In this document: piece by piece, positions 55,511-63,390 of the stretch | Layout: every line of letters begins with the position of its first letter | How positions within the stretch are numbered: the first letter of the stretch is position 1 | DNA from: Bacteroidia bacterium | Lineage (GTDB): Bacteria; Bacteroidota; Bacteroidia; Cytophagales; Cyclobacteriaceae | NCBI GenBank assembly: GCA_030426345.1 | Contig: JAUHYU010000004.1 | Location: forward strand, 1 to 64,000 | Length of the DNA: 64,000 bases | Direction: 5' to 3' | Notes under the pieces: generated by a model | What the model was told of the DNA's origin: nothing | Databases searched by the model: none | Seen by the model: only the letters and a program-made list of their open reading frames with translations | Made by a program: the position numbers and the translations under genes

Positions 55511-58030
55511 ATGAAACATACATATAAAATAAGTGGGATGACATGCAATGGATGTCGCTCGCATGTAGAAGACATCTTGAACAGCACAGAAGGAGTTGCT
55601 AAGGCAACGGTCAATCTGGAAGAGGCAACGGCTACCATAGAAATGGAAAATCATATTCCGATAGAAACTTTCCAAAAAAGATTGAAAGATGATGGAGGCA
55701 CATACAGCATCCATCTACCTGATGAACACATTCCTGAAGCCAAAAAGCCCTCAAAATCCATGTCTGCCGGACAGGCAGGCATGAATTCTCAGCATGGGGT
55801 TTTCTATTGTCCCATGCATTGCGAAGGGGATAAAACATACAATAAACCGGGAGATTGCCCGGTTTGTGGAATGAACCTGGTAGAGGAAGTTCCTATGAAG
55901 GCAGCCTCAACAGCAGGGAAATATACCTGCCCCATGCACCCGGAGGTGATAAGCGACAAACCGGGTTCTTGTCCGAAATGCGGGATGGACTTGGTGCCGG
56001 CCGAGCCTGATGTGAGCGCTGAGGAAAAGACTTATAAAGCTTTGCTCTCAAAATTTTGGATTGCTTTGGCCTTTACCGCCCCAATCTTTCTGATTGCCAT
56101 GTCGGAAATGATACCTGAAAATCCGCTGTATAAAATTTTAGACTTGAAACATTGGAATTGGATTCAGTTTGGACTTTCCATTCCGGTGGTATTTTATGCT
56201 ACTTGGATGTTTTTTGAAAGGGCATATCGCTCCATTGTCACATGGAATCTCAACATGTTTACACTTATTGGCATTGGTGCCGGAGTGGCTTGGTTGTTCA
56301 GTTTATTTGGCTTGCTGTTTCCGGATTTTTTCCCGGATCAGTTCAAAACCGAATCAGGAACGGTGCATGTCTATTTTGAAGCGGCCACCGTTATTTTGAC
56401 ATTGGTGCTTTTGGGACAATTACTTGAAGCAAGAGCGCACAGCAAGACTAGCGATGCCGTCAAAGAACTACTCAAATTGGCACCAAATAAAGCCATTCGC
56501 GTAAAGGATGGCCAAGAGCAGGAAATTTCTGTTGATGAAATACAAGTAGGCGATATTCTGCGTGTGAAACCGGGAGATAAGATTCCAGTAGATGGAATCA
56601 TCACTGAAGGCCATTCGACCATAGATGAGTCTATGATCACCGGAGAACCCGTGCCTGTAGAAAAATCCGAGGATGACAAAATCAGCAGTGGAACCATCAA
56701 TGGCAATCAATCTTTCCTGATGAAGGCAGAAAAAGTGGGCGCTGACACGCTATTGTCGCAAATCATTCAGATGGTCAACAATGCCAGCAGAAGCAAGGCT
56801 CCCATCCAAAAAATCGCAGATCAGGTGTCAGGATATTTCGTTCCGATTGTGGTAATCATATCAGTCATCACTTATGCTGTCTGGGCTATTTGGGGGCCAG
56901 AGCCTGCTTATGTTTATGCTTTGGTCAATGCCATTGCAGTGCTGATCATTGCCTGTCCGTGTGCTTTGGGGCTGGCCACTCCAATGTCTGTGATGGTTGG
57001 CGTGGGCAAGGGCGCACAATCGGGCGTGTTGATCAAAAATGCCGAGGCACTCGAAAAAATGAATAAAACAGATGTATTGATCATTGATAAAACCGGAACG
57101 ATTACGGAAGGAAAACCAACCGTAGAAACTGTAGAATCCTTTATTGATGATTATACAGAAAAACAAGTCTTGCAGCTGATTGTATCCATCAATCAAAATA
57201 GTGAGCATCCTCTCGCCCAGGCAACTGTAAACTATGGGAAAGAAAAGGAAATAGAAATTCTAAAAGCAGATGGCTTTAGTGCTGAAACCGGCAAAGGTGT
57301 AGAAGCTAAGATCGAAGGCAAAAAAGTGGCACTTGGCAATGACAAAATGATGGAATATGCCAACGTCGACCTCACAGACAAAGCAAAATCTGCTGCTGAA
57401 GCATATCAAAAGAAAGGAAAAACAGTGTCCTATTTATCTGTGGGAAATGAAGTCGTTGGTTGCGTGGTGATCGGGGACAAAATCAAAGCTACCAGCGCCA
57501 AGGCCATCAAAGAATTGCAGGAATCGGGCATTGCTGTGTACATGCTCACAGGTGATAATCAAAACACTGCCAAAGCCGTAGCTGATGAGCTTAACCTCGA
57601 CAATTTTAAATCAGGCATGCTGCCAAAAGATAAATTGGATGAAGTGGAAAAACTACAAGCTGAAGGAAAAGTCGTGGCCATGGCCGGTGACGGCATCAAT
57701 GACGCCCCTGCCCTCGCTCAGAGCGATATTGGAATTGCTATGGGCACCGGGACAGATGTGGCCATTCAAAGCGCAGCCATCACTTTGGTGAAGGGTGATT
57801 TGCACGGCATAGTGAAGGCCAGAAACCTGAGCCGCAACGTCATGAAAAACATCAAACAGAATTTATTCTTTGCCTTGATATACAATTCATTGGGCATCCC
57901 GCTGGCTGCAGGGGTATTATTTCCATTTTTTGGAATCTTGCTTTCGCCAATGATCGCGGCATTAGCCATGAGCTTCAGCTCTGTATCCGTAATCGCCAAT
58001 GCCTTAAGGTTGAGAACACAAGATATTTAA
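55511..58030 (+). CDS. copA: Copper/silver P1B-type ATPase CopA
   Basis: About 839 residues. N-terminal HMA domain with GMTCNGC (about 9-15); a linker; two small heavy-metal-binding domains (YCPMHCEG...CPVCGMN and YTCPMHPE...CPKCGMD); then eight spans with the IIACPCALGLATP Cu motif, phosphorylation IDKTGTITEGKP and hinge AGDGINDAPALA. It exports Cu(I)/Ag(I) from the cytoplasm. Start at 55511, directly before the HMA domain. The HMA linker (about 78-95, KKPSKSMSAGQAGMN) is built from a motif copy at 55742-55762 followed by another repeat, CTGCCGGACAGGCAGGCA. Confidence 0.95.
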   Translation: MKHTYKISGMTCNGCRSHVEDILNSTEGVAKATVNLEEATATIEMENHIPIETFQKRLKDDGGTYSIHLPDEHIPEAKKPSKSMSAGQAGMNSQHGVFYCPMHCEGDKTYNKPGDCPVCGMNLVEEVPMKAASTAGKYTCPMHPEVISDKPGSCPKCGMDLVPAEPDVSAEEKTYKALLSKFWIALAFTAPIFLIAMSEMIPENPLYKILDLKHWNWIQFGLSIPVVFYATWMFFERAYRSIVTWNLNMFTLIGIGAGVAWLFSLFGLLFPDFFPDQFKTESGTVHVYFEAATVILTLVLLGQLLEARAHSKTSDAVKELLKLAPNKAIRVKDGQEQEISVDEIQVGDILRVKPGDKIPVDGIITEGHSTIDESMITGEPVPVEKSEDDKISSGTINGNQSFLMKAEKVGADTLLSQIIQMVNNASRSKAPIQKIADQVSGYFVPIVVIISVITYAVWAIWGPEPAYVYALVNAIAVLIIACPCALGLATPMSVMVGVGKGAQSGVLIKNAEALEKMNKTDVLIIDKTGTITEGKPTVETVESFIDDYTEKQVLQLIVSINQNSEHPLAQATVNYGKEKEIEILKADGFSAETGKGVEAKIEGKKVALGNDKMMEYANVDLTDKAKSAAEAYQKKGKTVSYLSVGNEVVGCVVIGDKIKATSAKAIKELQESGIAVYMLTGDNQNTAKAVADELNLDNFKSGMLPKDKLDEVEKLQAEGKVVAMAGDGINDAPALAQSDIGIAMGTGTDVAIQSAAITLVKGDLHGIVKARNLSRNVMKNIKQNLFFALIYNSLGIPLAAGVLFPFFGILLSPMIAALAMSFSSVSVIANALRLRTQDI

Positions 58031-58076
58031 TGATTTGATTATATGATAGTTCGATGGTTTGATTAAAAAATGAAAG
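58031..58076. repeat. TGATTTGAT-type low-complexity tract before the S23 gene
   Basis: TGATTTGATTATATGATAG and TCGATGGTTTGATT form the kind of imperfect GAT/TTG tract that surrounds many Bacteroidota four-helix-bundle (S23) genes. The complementary tract appears after the gene at 58501-58596. Confidence 0.5.
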
Positions 58077-58430
58077 ATGGAAAAGAGAAATGAAATATTG
58101 GAATTAAGTTTTGAGTTTGCGCTCAAAATCATAGCGTATTCTGAAGCTTTGGAAGAAAAGAGAAAGTATGTGATTGCCAGACAACTGCTTAAATCGGGAA
58201 CGTCTGTTGGTGCAAATATCAGGGAAGCTCAAAATGCGCACAGTCGAAAAGATTTTATAGCCAAATGCATCATTGCTGCCAAAGAAGCTGATGGAACTGA
58301 GTATTGGTTGCTGCTCTGTGAAAAAAGTCCGGGCTACCCAAATCCGGGAATACTCTTGGAAAATATACTATCCCTAAAAAAACTGCTTTCTAAAAGCATT
58401 TCATCATCGATCAAAAACATTCAAAAATGA
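58077..58430 (+). CDS. Four-helix-bundle protein (23S rRNA intervening-sequence/S23 family)
   Basis: 117 residues: EILELSFEFALKIIAYSEAL, VIARQLLKSGTSVGANIREA, KCIIAAKEADGTEYWLLL are the conserved blocks. S23 proteins were first found encoded within spirochaete 23S rRNA insertions and are scattered singly in Bacteroidota genomes; the function is unknown. It interrupts the copper operon between copA and the adaptor gene and overlaps the adaptor start by 4 bases (ATGA). Flanking low-complexity tracts suggest that it arrived as a unit. Confidence 0.9.
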   Translation: MEKRNEILELSFEFALKIIAYSEALEEKRKYVIARQLLKSGTSVGANIREAQNAHSRKDFIAKCIIAAKEADGTEYWLLLCEKSPGYPNPGILLENILSLKKLLSKSISSSIKNIQK

Positions 58431-60232
58431 AAAAGATATTAAACAATAAATATATCCGATTCGGCCTAGCGCTGAGTGTCGGAATGCTTCTCGGTTGGTT
58501 CATCAAACCATCAAATCATCGCACCATTACATCATCAGCACATCAGCACATCGACGAATCAAACCATCATACCATCATACCATCAAATAATCAATCATGG
58601 ACTTGTTCCATGCATCCCCAAATCAAGAGAAATGAACCGGGGCAATGCCCGATCTGTGGCATGGAATTAATACCACTTTCTGCTGACGAAAAGGGTCAAA
58701 ATCCCATGGCCGTGAGTATGTCGTCAACTGCTATGAAATTAGCAAACGTGCAAACGATGATCGTGAGCAGCGGGGACGCTGAAAAATCAATCCGGCTGAA
58801 TGGAAAAATCCAAGCAGACGAAAGGATGCTTTTCACGCAATCGACACATATTCCCGGAAGGATTGAAGAGTTAAGAGTCAATTTTACTGGCGAATATGTG
58901 TCGAAAGGACAGGTAATTGCCAAGGTCTATTCACCTGATCTAGTCACAGCACAGAAGGAATTATTTGAAGCACAAAAAATCCAAGAATCCCAGCCGGCCC
59001 TTTATAATGCCGCAAAAGGAAAGTTAAAAAACTGGAAACTCTCGGATCAACAAATCAACAATATTTTAACTTCAGGAAAATCGATTGACCAATTTCCTGT
59101 TTTGGCCAATGCCTCAGGATACGTCACACAAAAACTAGTCAACCTTGGTGATTATATCAAACTTGGACAGCCCATCTATGAAATTGCAGATTTCTCTAAA
59201 GTATGGATTCTGTTCGATGTGTATGAATCTGACATGCGTTGGATCCACAAAGGCGATAAAATAACGTTTGAGATCCAATCCCTTCCCGGGGAAGCGTTTC
59301 ATGGAAATATCAGCTATTTGGATCCGGTAATCGATCTTAAAACAAGAGTTGCCAAGGCGAGGGTTGAAGTCAGAAATACGGAACAAAAATTGAAACCTGA
59401 GATGTTTGTGAGCGGTATTTTGGCAACGGCTCCTAAAGGAAAAGGAAATTCCATTGTCGTTCCAAAATCTGCGGTGATGTGGACAGGAAAGCGGTCTGTG
59501 GTTTACGTCAAAAACACCACTGACCAAGGCATAAGTTTCATGATGCAGGAGGTAACTTTGGGGGCTGAATTAGGAGATGGGTTTGTGATCAAATCCGGTC
59601 TGCAGTCAGGGGAAGAAATAGCTATCAACGGCACATTCAGCATCGATGCCGCTGCACAGCTCGATGGCAAACCCAGCATGATGAACCCCGAAGGCGGTGT
59701 GGCCATGACCGGTCACAACCATGGAAAAATGTTCGATAATTCCATGAAAAAACCATCGACTGAATCCGTTCAAAAAACTGAAATTAGTTCGGAAGCAAAA
59801 ATGGCTTTGACACCGATATTTCAATCCTATTTTGAAATGAAAAACGCCTTGACGGCTGATGATTTTGCGAAAGCGCAAAACTCAGGAAAATCCATGCGCA
59901 AAGAATTGGCCACAATCAACATGTCATTGTTCACAGGGAACTCTCATGGAATTTGGATGGATTATTCATCCAAACTAAGTAATGCTCTGCAGCACATTGA
60001 TCATCTGACAACTATAGATGCATTGAGGAAGGATTTTATGTCCGTTTCTACTGCGATGATTGGCATTTCTGAATCTTTCCATCCTATGAATGAAATATTA
60101 TATGTCCAACATTGCCCGATGGCAAATACCAACAAAGGGGCAGATTGGCTGAGCGAAGAAAAGGAAATTATCAACCCATATTTTGGCCAGGCCATGTTGA
60201 GTTGTGGGGAAACTACCAAAACCATCCAATGA
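58427..60232 (+). CDS. cusB: CusB-type adaptor with heavy-metal-binding and DUF3347 domains
   Basis: 601 residues. One membrane anchor (YIRFGLALSVGMLLGWFI), a Ser/His/Thr/Ile-rich spacer (about 26-58), HMBD domain WTCSMHPQ...CPICGMELIP (about 58-85), adaptor core (KVYSPDLVTAQKELFEAQ, ASGYVTQKLVNLGDYIKLGQ) and a C-terminal DUF3347 domain (about 465-600) with VQHCPMANTNKGADWLS. The DUF3347 part probably binds copper. The spacer is encoded by the low-complexity tract 58501-58596. Next gene overlaps by ATGA. Confidence 0.92.
   Translation: MKKILNNKYIRFGLALSVGMLLGWFIKPSNHRTITSSAHQHIDESNHHTIIPSNNQSWTCSMHPQIKRNEPGQCPICGMELIPLSADEKGQNPMAVSMSSTAMKLANVQTMIVSSGDAEKSIRLNGKIQADERMLFTQSTHIPGRIEELRVNFTGEYVSKGQVIAKVYSPDLVTAQKELFEAQKIQESQPALYNAAKGKLKNWKLSDQQINNILTSGKSIDQFPVLANASGYVTQKLVNLGDYIKLGQPIYEIADFSKVWILFDVYESDMRWIHKGDKITFEIQSLPGEAFHGNISYLDPVIDLKTRVAKARVEVRNTEQKLKPEMFVSGILATAPKGKGNSIVVPKSAVMWTGKRSVVYVKNTTDQGISFMMQEVTLGAELGDGFVIKSGLQSGEEIAINGTFSIDAAAQLDGKPSMMNPEGGVAMTGHNHGKMFDNSMKKPSTESVQKTEISSEAKMALTPIFQSYFEMKNALTADDFAKAQNSGKSMRKELATINMSLFTGNSHGIWMDYSSKLSNALQHIDHLTTIDALRKDFMSVSTAMIGISESFHPMNEILYVQHCPMANTNKGADWLSEEKEIINPYFGQAMLSCGETTKTIQ
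58501..58596. repeat. Low-complexity ACCATCAT-type tract inside the cusB coding sequence
   Basis: About 95 bases of CATCAAACCATC, CATCAGCACATCAGCACATC and ACCATCATACCATC units. Read on the minus strand they are GATGGTTTGATG-like, the same pattern as the tract before the S23 gene. In cusB they encode a spacer without obvious fold. Confidence 0.7.
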
Positions 60233-60360
60233 AAGCATGTTGCAAAACCGAAGAAGATAATCCATCAAAATTAAAAAAGTGGATTAGCCGATTTGTCTGG
60301 AGCATTGTCATTTTGCTTCTGACGAGCATCATTATAATTCAAATAATTTCTAACCAATAA
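60229..60360 (+). CDS. 43-residue single-span membrane peptide
   Basis: It starts MKACCKTEEDNPSKLKKW and continues with one hydrophobic span (FVWSIVILLLTSIIIIQII). The ATG overlaps the cusB stop as ATGA, which indicates translational coupling, and the next gene begins 12 bases later. The CC pair at the cytoplasmic end could hold Cu(I). It is short enough to be missed by many annotations. Confidence 0.65.
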   Translation: MKACCKTEEDNPSKLKKWISRFVWSIVILLLTSIIIIQIISNQ

Positions 60361-60372
60361 AAACTATTTATC

Positions 60373-60969
60373 ATGAAAAGAGTAATCTTATTTTCCACAC
60401 TATTTGCCTTTACCTTGGCAGCTTGCAACAGCAAATCTTCCAATCAAAGCAATAGCGAGCATGAGCACGCCGAAGGCCATGACCATAGCTCAATGCCCTC
60501 AAAATCCATGAAAAACGAGTCATCAGCCCAAAAGAGCAACAATACAACTGTGATTCTGGATGCCTATCTGTCTATAAAAAATGCTTTGGTAAAAGATGAC
60601 CAGGGTGCAGCACGCAAAGCCGGAGCAGCACTGGCTGCCAGCATTGACAATTTTGATATTAGTTCTTTCAAGGCTTCTGAGCAACAAGAATTGAAAGACA
60701 TCCTGGAAGTAGCCAAGGAACACAGAGAGCATATTTCCAACAGCAAAATCGACCACCAACGCGAACATTTCGAAGCTCTTAGCAAAGACATCAAGGATTT
60801 GGTGACAATAGCAGGAGCTGACCGCACGCTTTACCAACAATATTGCCCTATGTACGACGGCAATAAAGGAGGCATGTGGCTAAGTGCTTCTGATGAAGTA
60901 ATGAACCCACTTTTTGGTAGCAAAATGCCAAAATGTGGTTCTGTAAAAGAAACCATTTCGATGAAATGA
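60373..60969 (+). CDS. DUF3347 lipoprotein
   Basis: 198 residues, lipobox in FTLAAC at about 17. A His/Met-rich segment (EHEHAEGHDHSSMPSKSMKN) precedes a DUF3347 domain (ILDAYLSIKNALVKDD...YQQYCPMYDGNKGGMW) that is homologous to the C-terminus of the CusB encoded two genes upstream. A periplasmic copper-binding role is likely from composition and context. A motif copy at 60492-60510 encodes MPSKSMK within the His/Met-rich linker. The stop overlaps the next ATG (ATGA). Confidence 0.85.
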   Translation: MKRVILFSTLFAFTLAACNSKSSNQSNSEHEHAEGHDHSSMPSKSMKNESSAQKSNNTTVILDAYLSIKNALVKDDQGAARKAGAALAASIDNFDISSFKASEQQELKDILEVAKEHREHISNSKIDHQREHFEALSKDIKDLVTIAGADRTLYQQYCPMYDGNKGGMWLSASDEVMNPLFGSKMPKCGSVKETISMK

Positions 60970-61421
60970 TAAAAGTGCTGAAAATATCTATTGGGGTATT
61001 TATAGTTGCCTTGGTGGGGATCCAGTTTTTCCCCATCCAGCGCAACGAAAGTAGCAAGCCTCCCGGCACAGGTTTTATAGAATTGTATAAGCCCACACCA
61101 GCCGTTAAAAACATATTGGCTAATTCCTGTTTGGATTGTCACAGCAATCAAACAAAATATCCGTGGTACAGCCATGTTCAACCAGTGGGTTTGCTTTTGC
61201 AATACCACATTGAGCAGGGCAAATCAGAACTAAACCTTTCCGAATTTGGCGATTACTCAGACAGAATGAAAAAGGATAAGCTAAGATCTATGATCAGTCA
61301 GATTGAAGATGAGGAAATGCCGTTGCCATCCTATTTGCTTATCCATAAGGAAGCAAAGCTTACCGTAAACAATAAGGAGGTATTACTTGAATTCCTGACA
61401 AAATTGAAAAGTACTTTCTAA
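60966..61421 (+). CDS. Haem-binding domain protein (c-type)
   Basis: About 151 residues, N-terminal membrane anchor (VLKISIGVFIVALVGIQFF) and one CxxCH haem motif CLDCHSNQTKYPWYSHVQPV at about 58-77. This is the Haem_bd family seen in Bacteroidota, where it often accompanies DUF3347 and copper genes. It probably carries electrons in the periplasm. It is the last gene of the copper island, coupled to the DUF3347 gene by an ATGA overlap. Confidence 0.85.
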   Translation: MIKVLKISIGVFIVALVGIQFFPIQRNESSKPPGTGFIELYKPTPAVKNILANSCLDCHSNQTKYPWYSHVQPVGLLLQYHIEQGKSELNLSEFGDYSDRMKKDKLRSMISQIEDEEMPLPSYLLIHKEAKLTVNNKEVLLEFLTKLKSTF

Positions 61422-61536
61422 ATTTCCCTTTCCTAGTAACATAATATATCAATACCATTAGGCCATTAAGATTATTAAATTATGATGTGCTGATTTATTT
61501 TTCTAATAAGATTCATTAAAGTCTTATCTTGCGTTT

Positions 61537-62133
61537 TTGATCAGAAAAGTGCCAAAAAGTCAAGGTGAATTGGAAGAAAATCAAAATCATATTGAAGACA
61601 ATCAGTTATGGCAGAGGATAATTCAAAATGATCCATCCGCAATTTCTATTCTTTACAAAAGGCACTTCCAGGTTTTGTACAGTTTTGGATTTAAAATAAG
61701 CCAGGACGAGGAGCTGAGCAAGGACAGCATTCATGATGTTTTTATATATCTCTGGGAGCATCGCGAAAATCTCCATGATGTACGCAATGTCAGGTCGTAC
61801 TTATTGAAATCGGTGAAAAACCGTGCATTAAAATCGCTCAACAAGCAAATCAGAACTATACATATCGACAACCATGAAGACTTTCCTGTAGAACTGGTAT
61901 TTTCAGAAGAAAGCTATATGATTAAAAATCAGGAAGATGTAAAACTCAAAGAACGTCTGAATGAGGCTATTAGCCAGCTTACCAAACGGCAGAAAGAACT
62001 TATATATCTGTACTACTATGAGGGAATGACTCCAATGGAAATTCAAGAAGTTACTTCCTTACAATACCAATCAGTTAAGAACCACATATTCAAGGCATTA
62101 TCAACGATCAGAAAAGTTTTCAATAAAAAATAA
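61537..62133 (+). CDS. ECF sigma-70 family RNA polymerase sigma factor
   Basis: 198 residues. Region 2 is LYKRHFQVLYSFGFKISQDE and HDVFIYLWEH; region 4 is QLTKRQKELIYLYYYEGMTP and SVKNHIFKALSTIRK. The start is TTG at 61537 or GTG at 61549; no ATG is available. With the following FecR and SusC-like genes this is a second surface-signalling locus. Confidence 0.9.
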   Translation: MIRKVPKSQGELEENQNHIEDNQLWQRIIQNDPSAISILYKRHFQVLYSFGFKISQDEELSKDSIHDVFIYLWEHRENLHDVRNVRSYLLKSVKNRALKSLNKQIRTIHIDNHEDFPVELVFSEESYMIKNQEDVKLKERLNEAISQLTKRQKELIYLYYYEGMTPMEIQEVTSLQYQSVKNHIFKALSTIRKVFNKK

Positions 62134-62144
62134 AAATTATTATT

Positions 62145-62168
62145 AAAAAAAAGAGTACTAAATCCATG
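62145..62168 (+). repeat. Dispersed motif copy, intergenic
   Basis: AAAAAAAAGAGTACTAAATC then CATG is a diverged plus-orientation copy, between the sigma-factor and FecR genes. Confidence 0.45.
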
Positions 62169-62197
62169 AAGCTGGGTCATATAAGAAATGACCCAAA

Positions 62198-63241
62198 ATG
62201 GAAAAGACTCCTGATTATATAAATTTTCATGCAGAAGAGTTTGCCTACGACCCTTCTTTCCAATCGTATGTATTGGCTTCAAAAGAGAGTGATATTGCCT
62301 TTTGGAAAAATTGGATATCCGACCACCCCGAGAAACAAACAGAAATAACCGAGGCTATTCAAATAATAGATGCGATTTATGCGCGTCTTCCACAAGGTAA
62401 AATGGACTCGGAGATTAATAGAATTACTGCTGCAGTCCATGCAGAATTTCAAAACCCGCCTCAAAAGCATATCCATTCATGGAAAAACAAGCCTTTTTAT
62501 AAGTATGCTGCGGCAGCAGTCTTCTTAATCATTTCGACATTTGTCGTTCTATCACTTTTCAATAACCAAAGCACGGACAGCAAGCAACTTGTCACAAACC
62601 ATGTGGTTGAAAAGTCAACTGGCAAAGGTCAAAAACTGACCATAACCCTTAAAGACGGAACCCAAATAAAATTGAATGCGGAAAGCAAAATCACCTATCC
62701 TGAAAACTTCAGTGATAGCGTGCGTTGGGTAACATTGGATGGTGAAGCCTATTTCGAAGTTGCCAAGAACCCCGATCAACCATTCATTGTAAAATGTGGG
62801 GACTTTCATACTCAAGTACTTGGTACTTCATTCAACATCAACGCCTATCCTGAAATTAATAATATTGAAGTTTCATTGGTAGAGGGCAAGGTGAAAACCT
62901 ATATACAAGGCCAAAAATCTTCCGATCTTTATTTGGAGCCTGAAGAAATGGCCTCTTATAACATAACGAATAGAAGCATTGCAAAATCTGCATTTGATAC
63001 ACAAAAAAACATCGCATGGAAAGATGGCATTATTCACTTTGAAAAAGCTTCTTTCGATCAAATGAAACTCACCCTCGAAAGATGGTATGATGTTAAATTT
63101 GTAGTTGCCAAAACCCCCGGCATAAAGGGATTTACAGGGGAATTCAAAAATCAAAGCCTCGAAGATGTCTTGGACGGGATTTCCTTTTCAGTTGGTTTTA
63201 AGTTTGAAATAAGCGGTAAGAAAGTGTATATAAACAATTAA
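62198..63241 (+). CDS. FecR-type anti-sigma factor
   Basis: 347 residues. Short cytoplasmic part (FHAEEFAYDPSFQSYVLASK), span YAAAAVFLIISTFVVLSLF (about 104-122), FecR domain (ITLKDGTQIKLNAESKITYP, VTLDGEAYFEVAKNPDQPFI, VLGTSFNINAYPE) and a C-terminal STN-like module (VLDGISFSVGFKFEISGKKV). It controls the sigma factor encoded just upstream and is expected to contact the receptor that follows. Confidence 0.93.
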   Translation: MEKTPDYINFHAEEFAYDPSFQSYVLASKESDIAFWKNWISDHPEKQTEITEAIQIIDAIYARLPQGKMDSEINRITAAVHAEFQNPPQKHIHSWKNKPFYKYAAAAVFLIISTFVVLSLFNNQSTDSKQLVTNHVVEKSTGKGQKLTITLKDGTQIKLNAESKITYPENFSDSVRWVTLDGEAYFEVAKNPDQPFIVKCGDFHTQVLGTSFNINAYPEINNIEVSLVEGKVKTYIQGQKSSDLYLEPEEMASYNITNRSIAKSAFDTQKNIAWKDGIIHFEKASFDQMKLTLERWYDVKFVVAKTPGIKGFTGEFKNQSLEDVLDGISFSVGFKFEISGKKVYINN

Positions 63242-63390
63242 CCTCCAACTCATGAAAAATATAATTGACACAGGATAAAAACAGCAATAAAATAAAAGGG
63301 CCGAACAACGATAGATGTTTTGGCGAACTGCGATCGATGCCCGACCCTAAATCTAATGAAAACAATGTTTCACTATAATTAATTAAAATT

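Noticed and set aside
58077-58430. S23 gene as evidence for a nearby 23S rRNA intervening sequence
   Set aside because: No rRNA sequence flanks it; both neighbours are copper-transport genes.
58501-58596. Possible CRISPR-like or VNTR array from ACCATCAT units
   Set aside because: Units are short and irregular, there are no unique spacers and no cas genes; it is a low-complexity tract inside a coding sequence.
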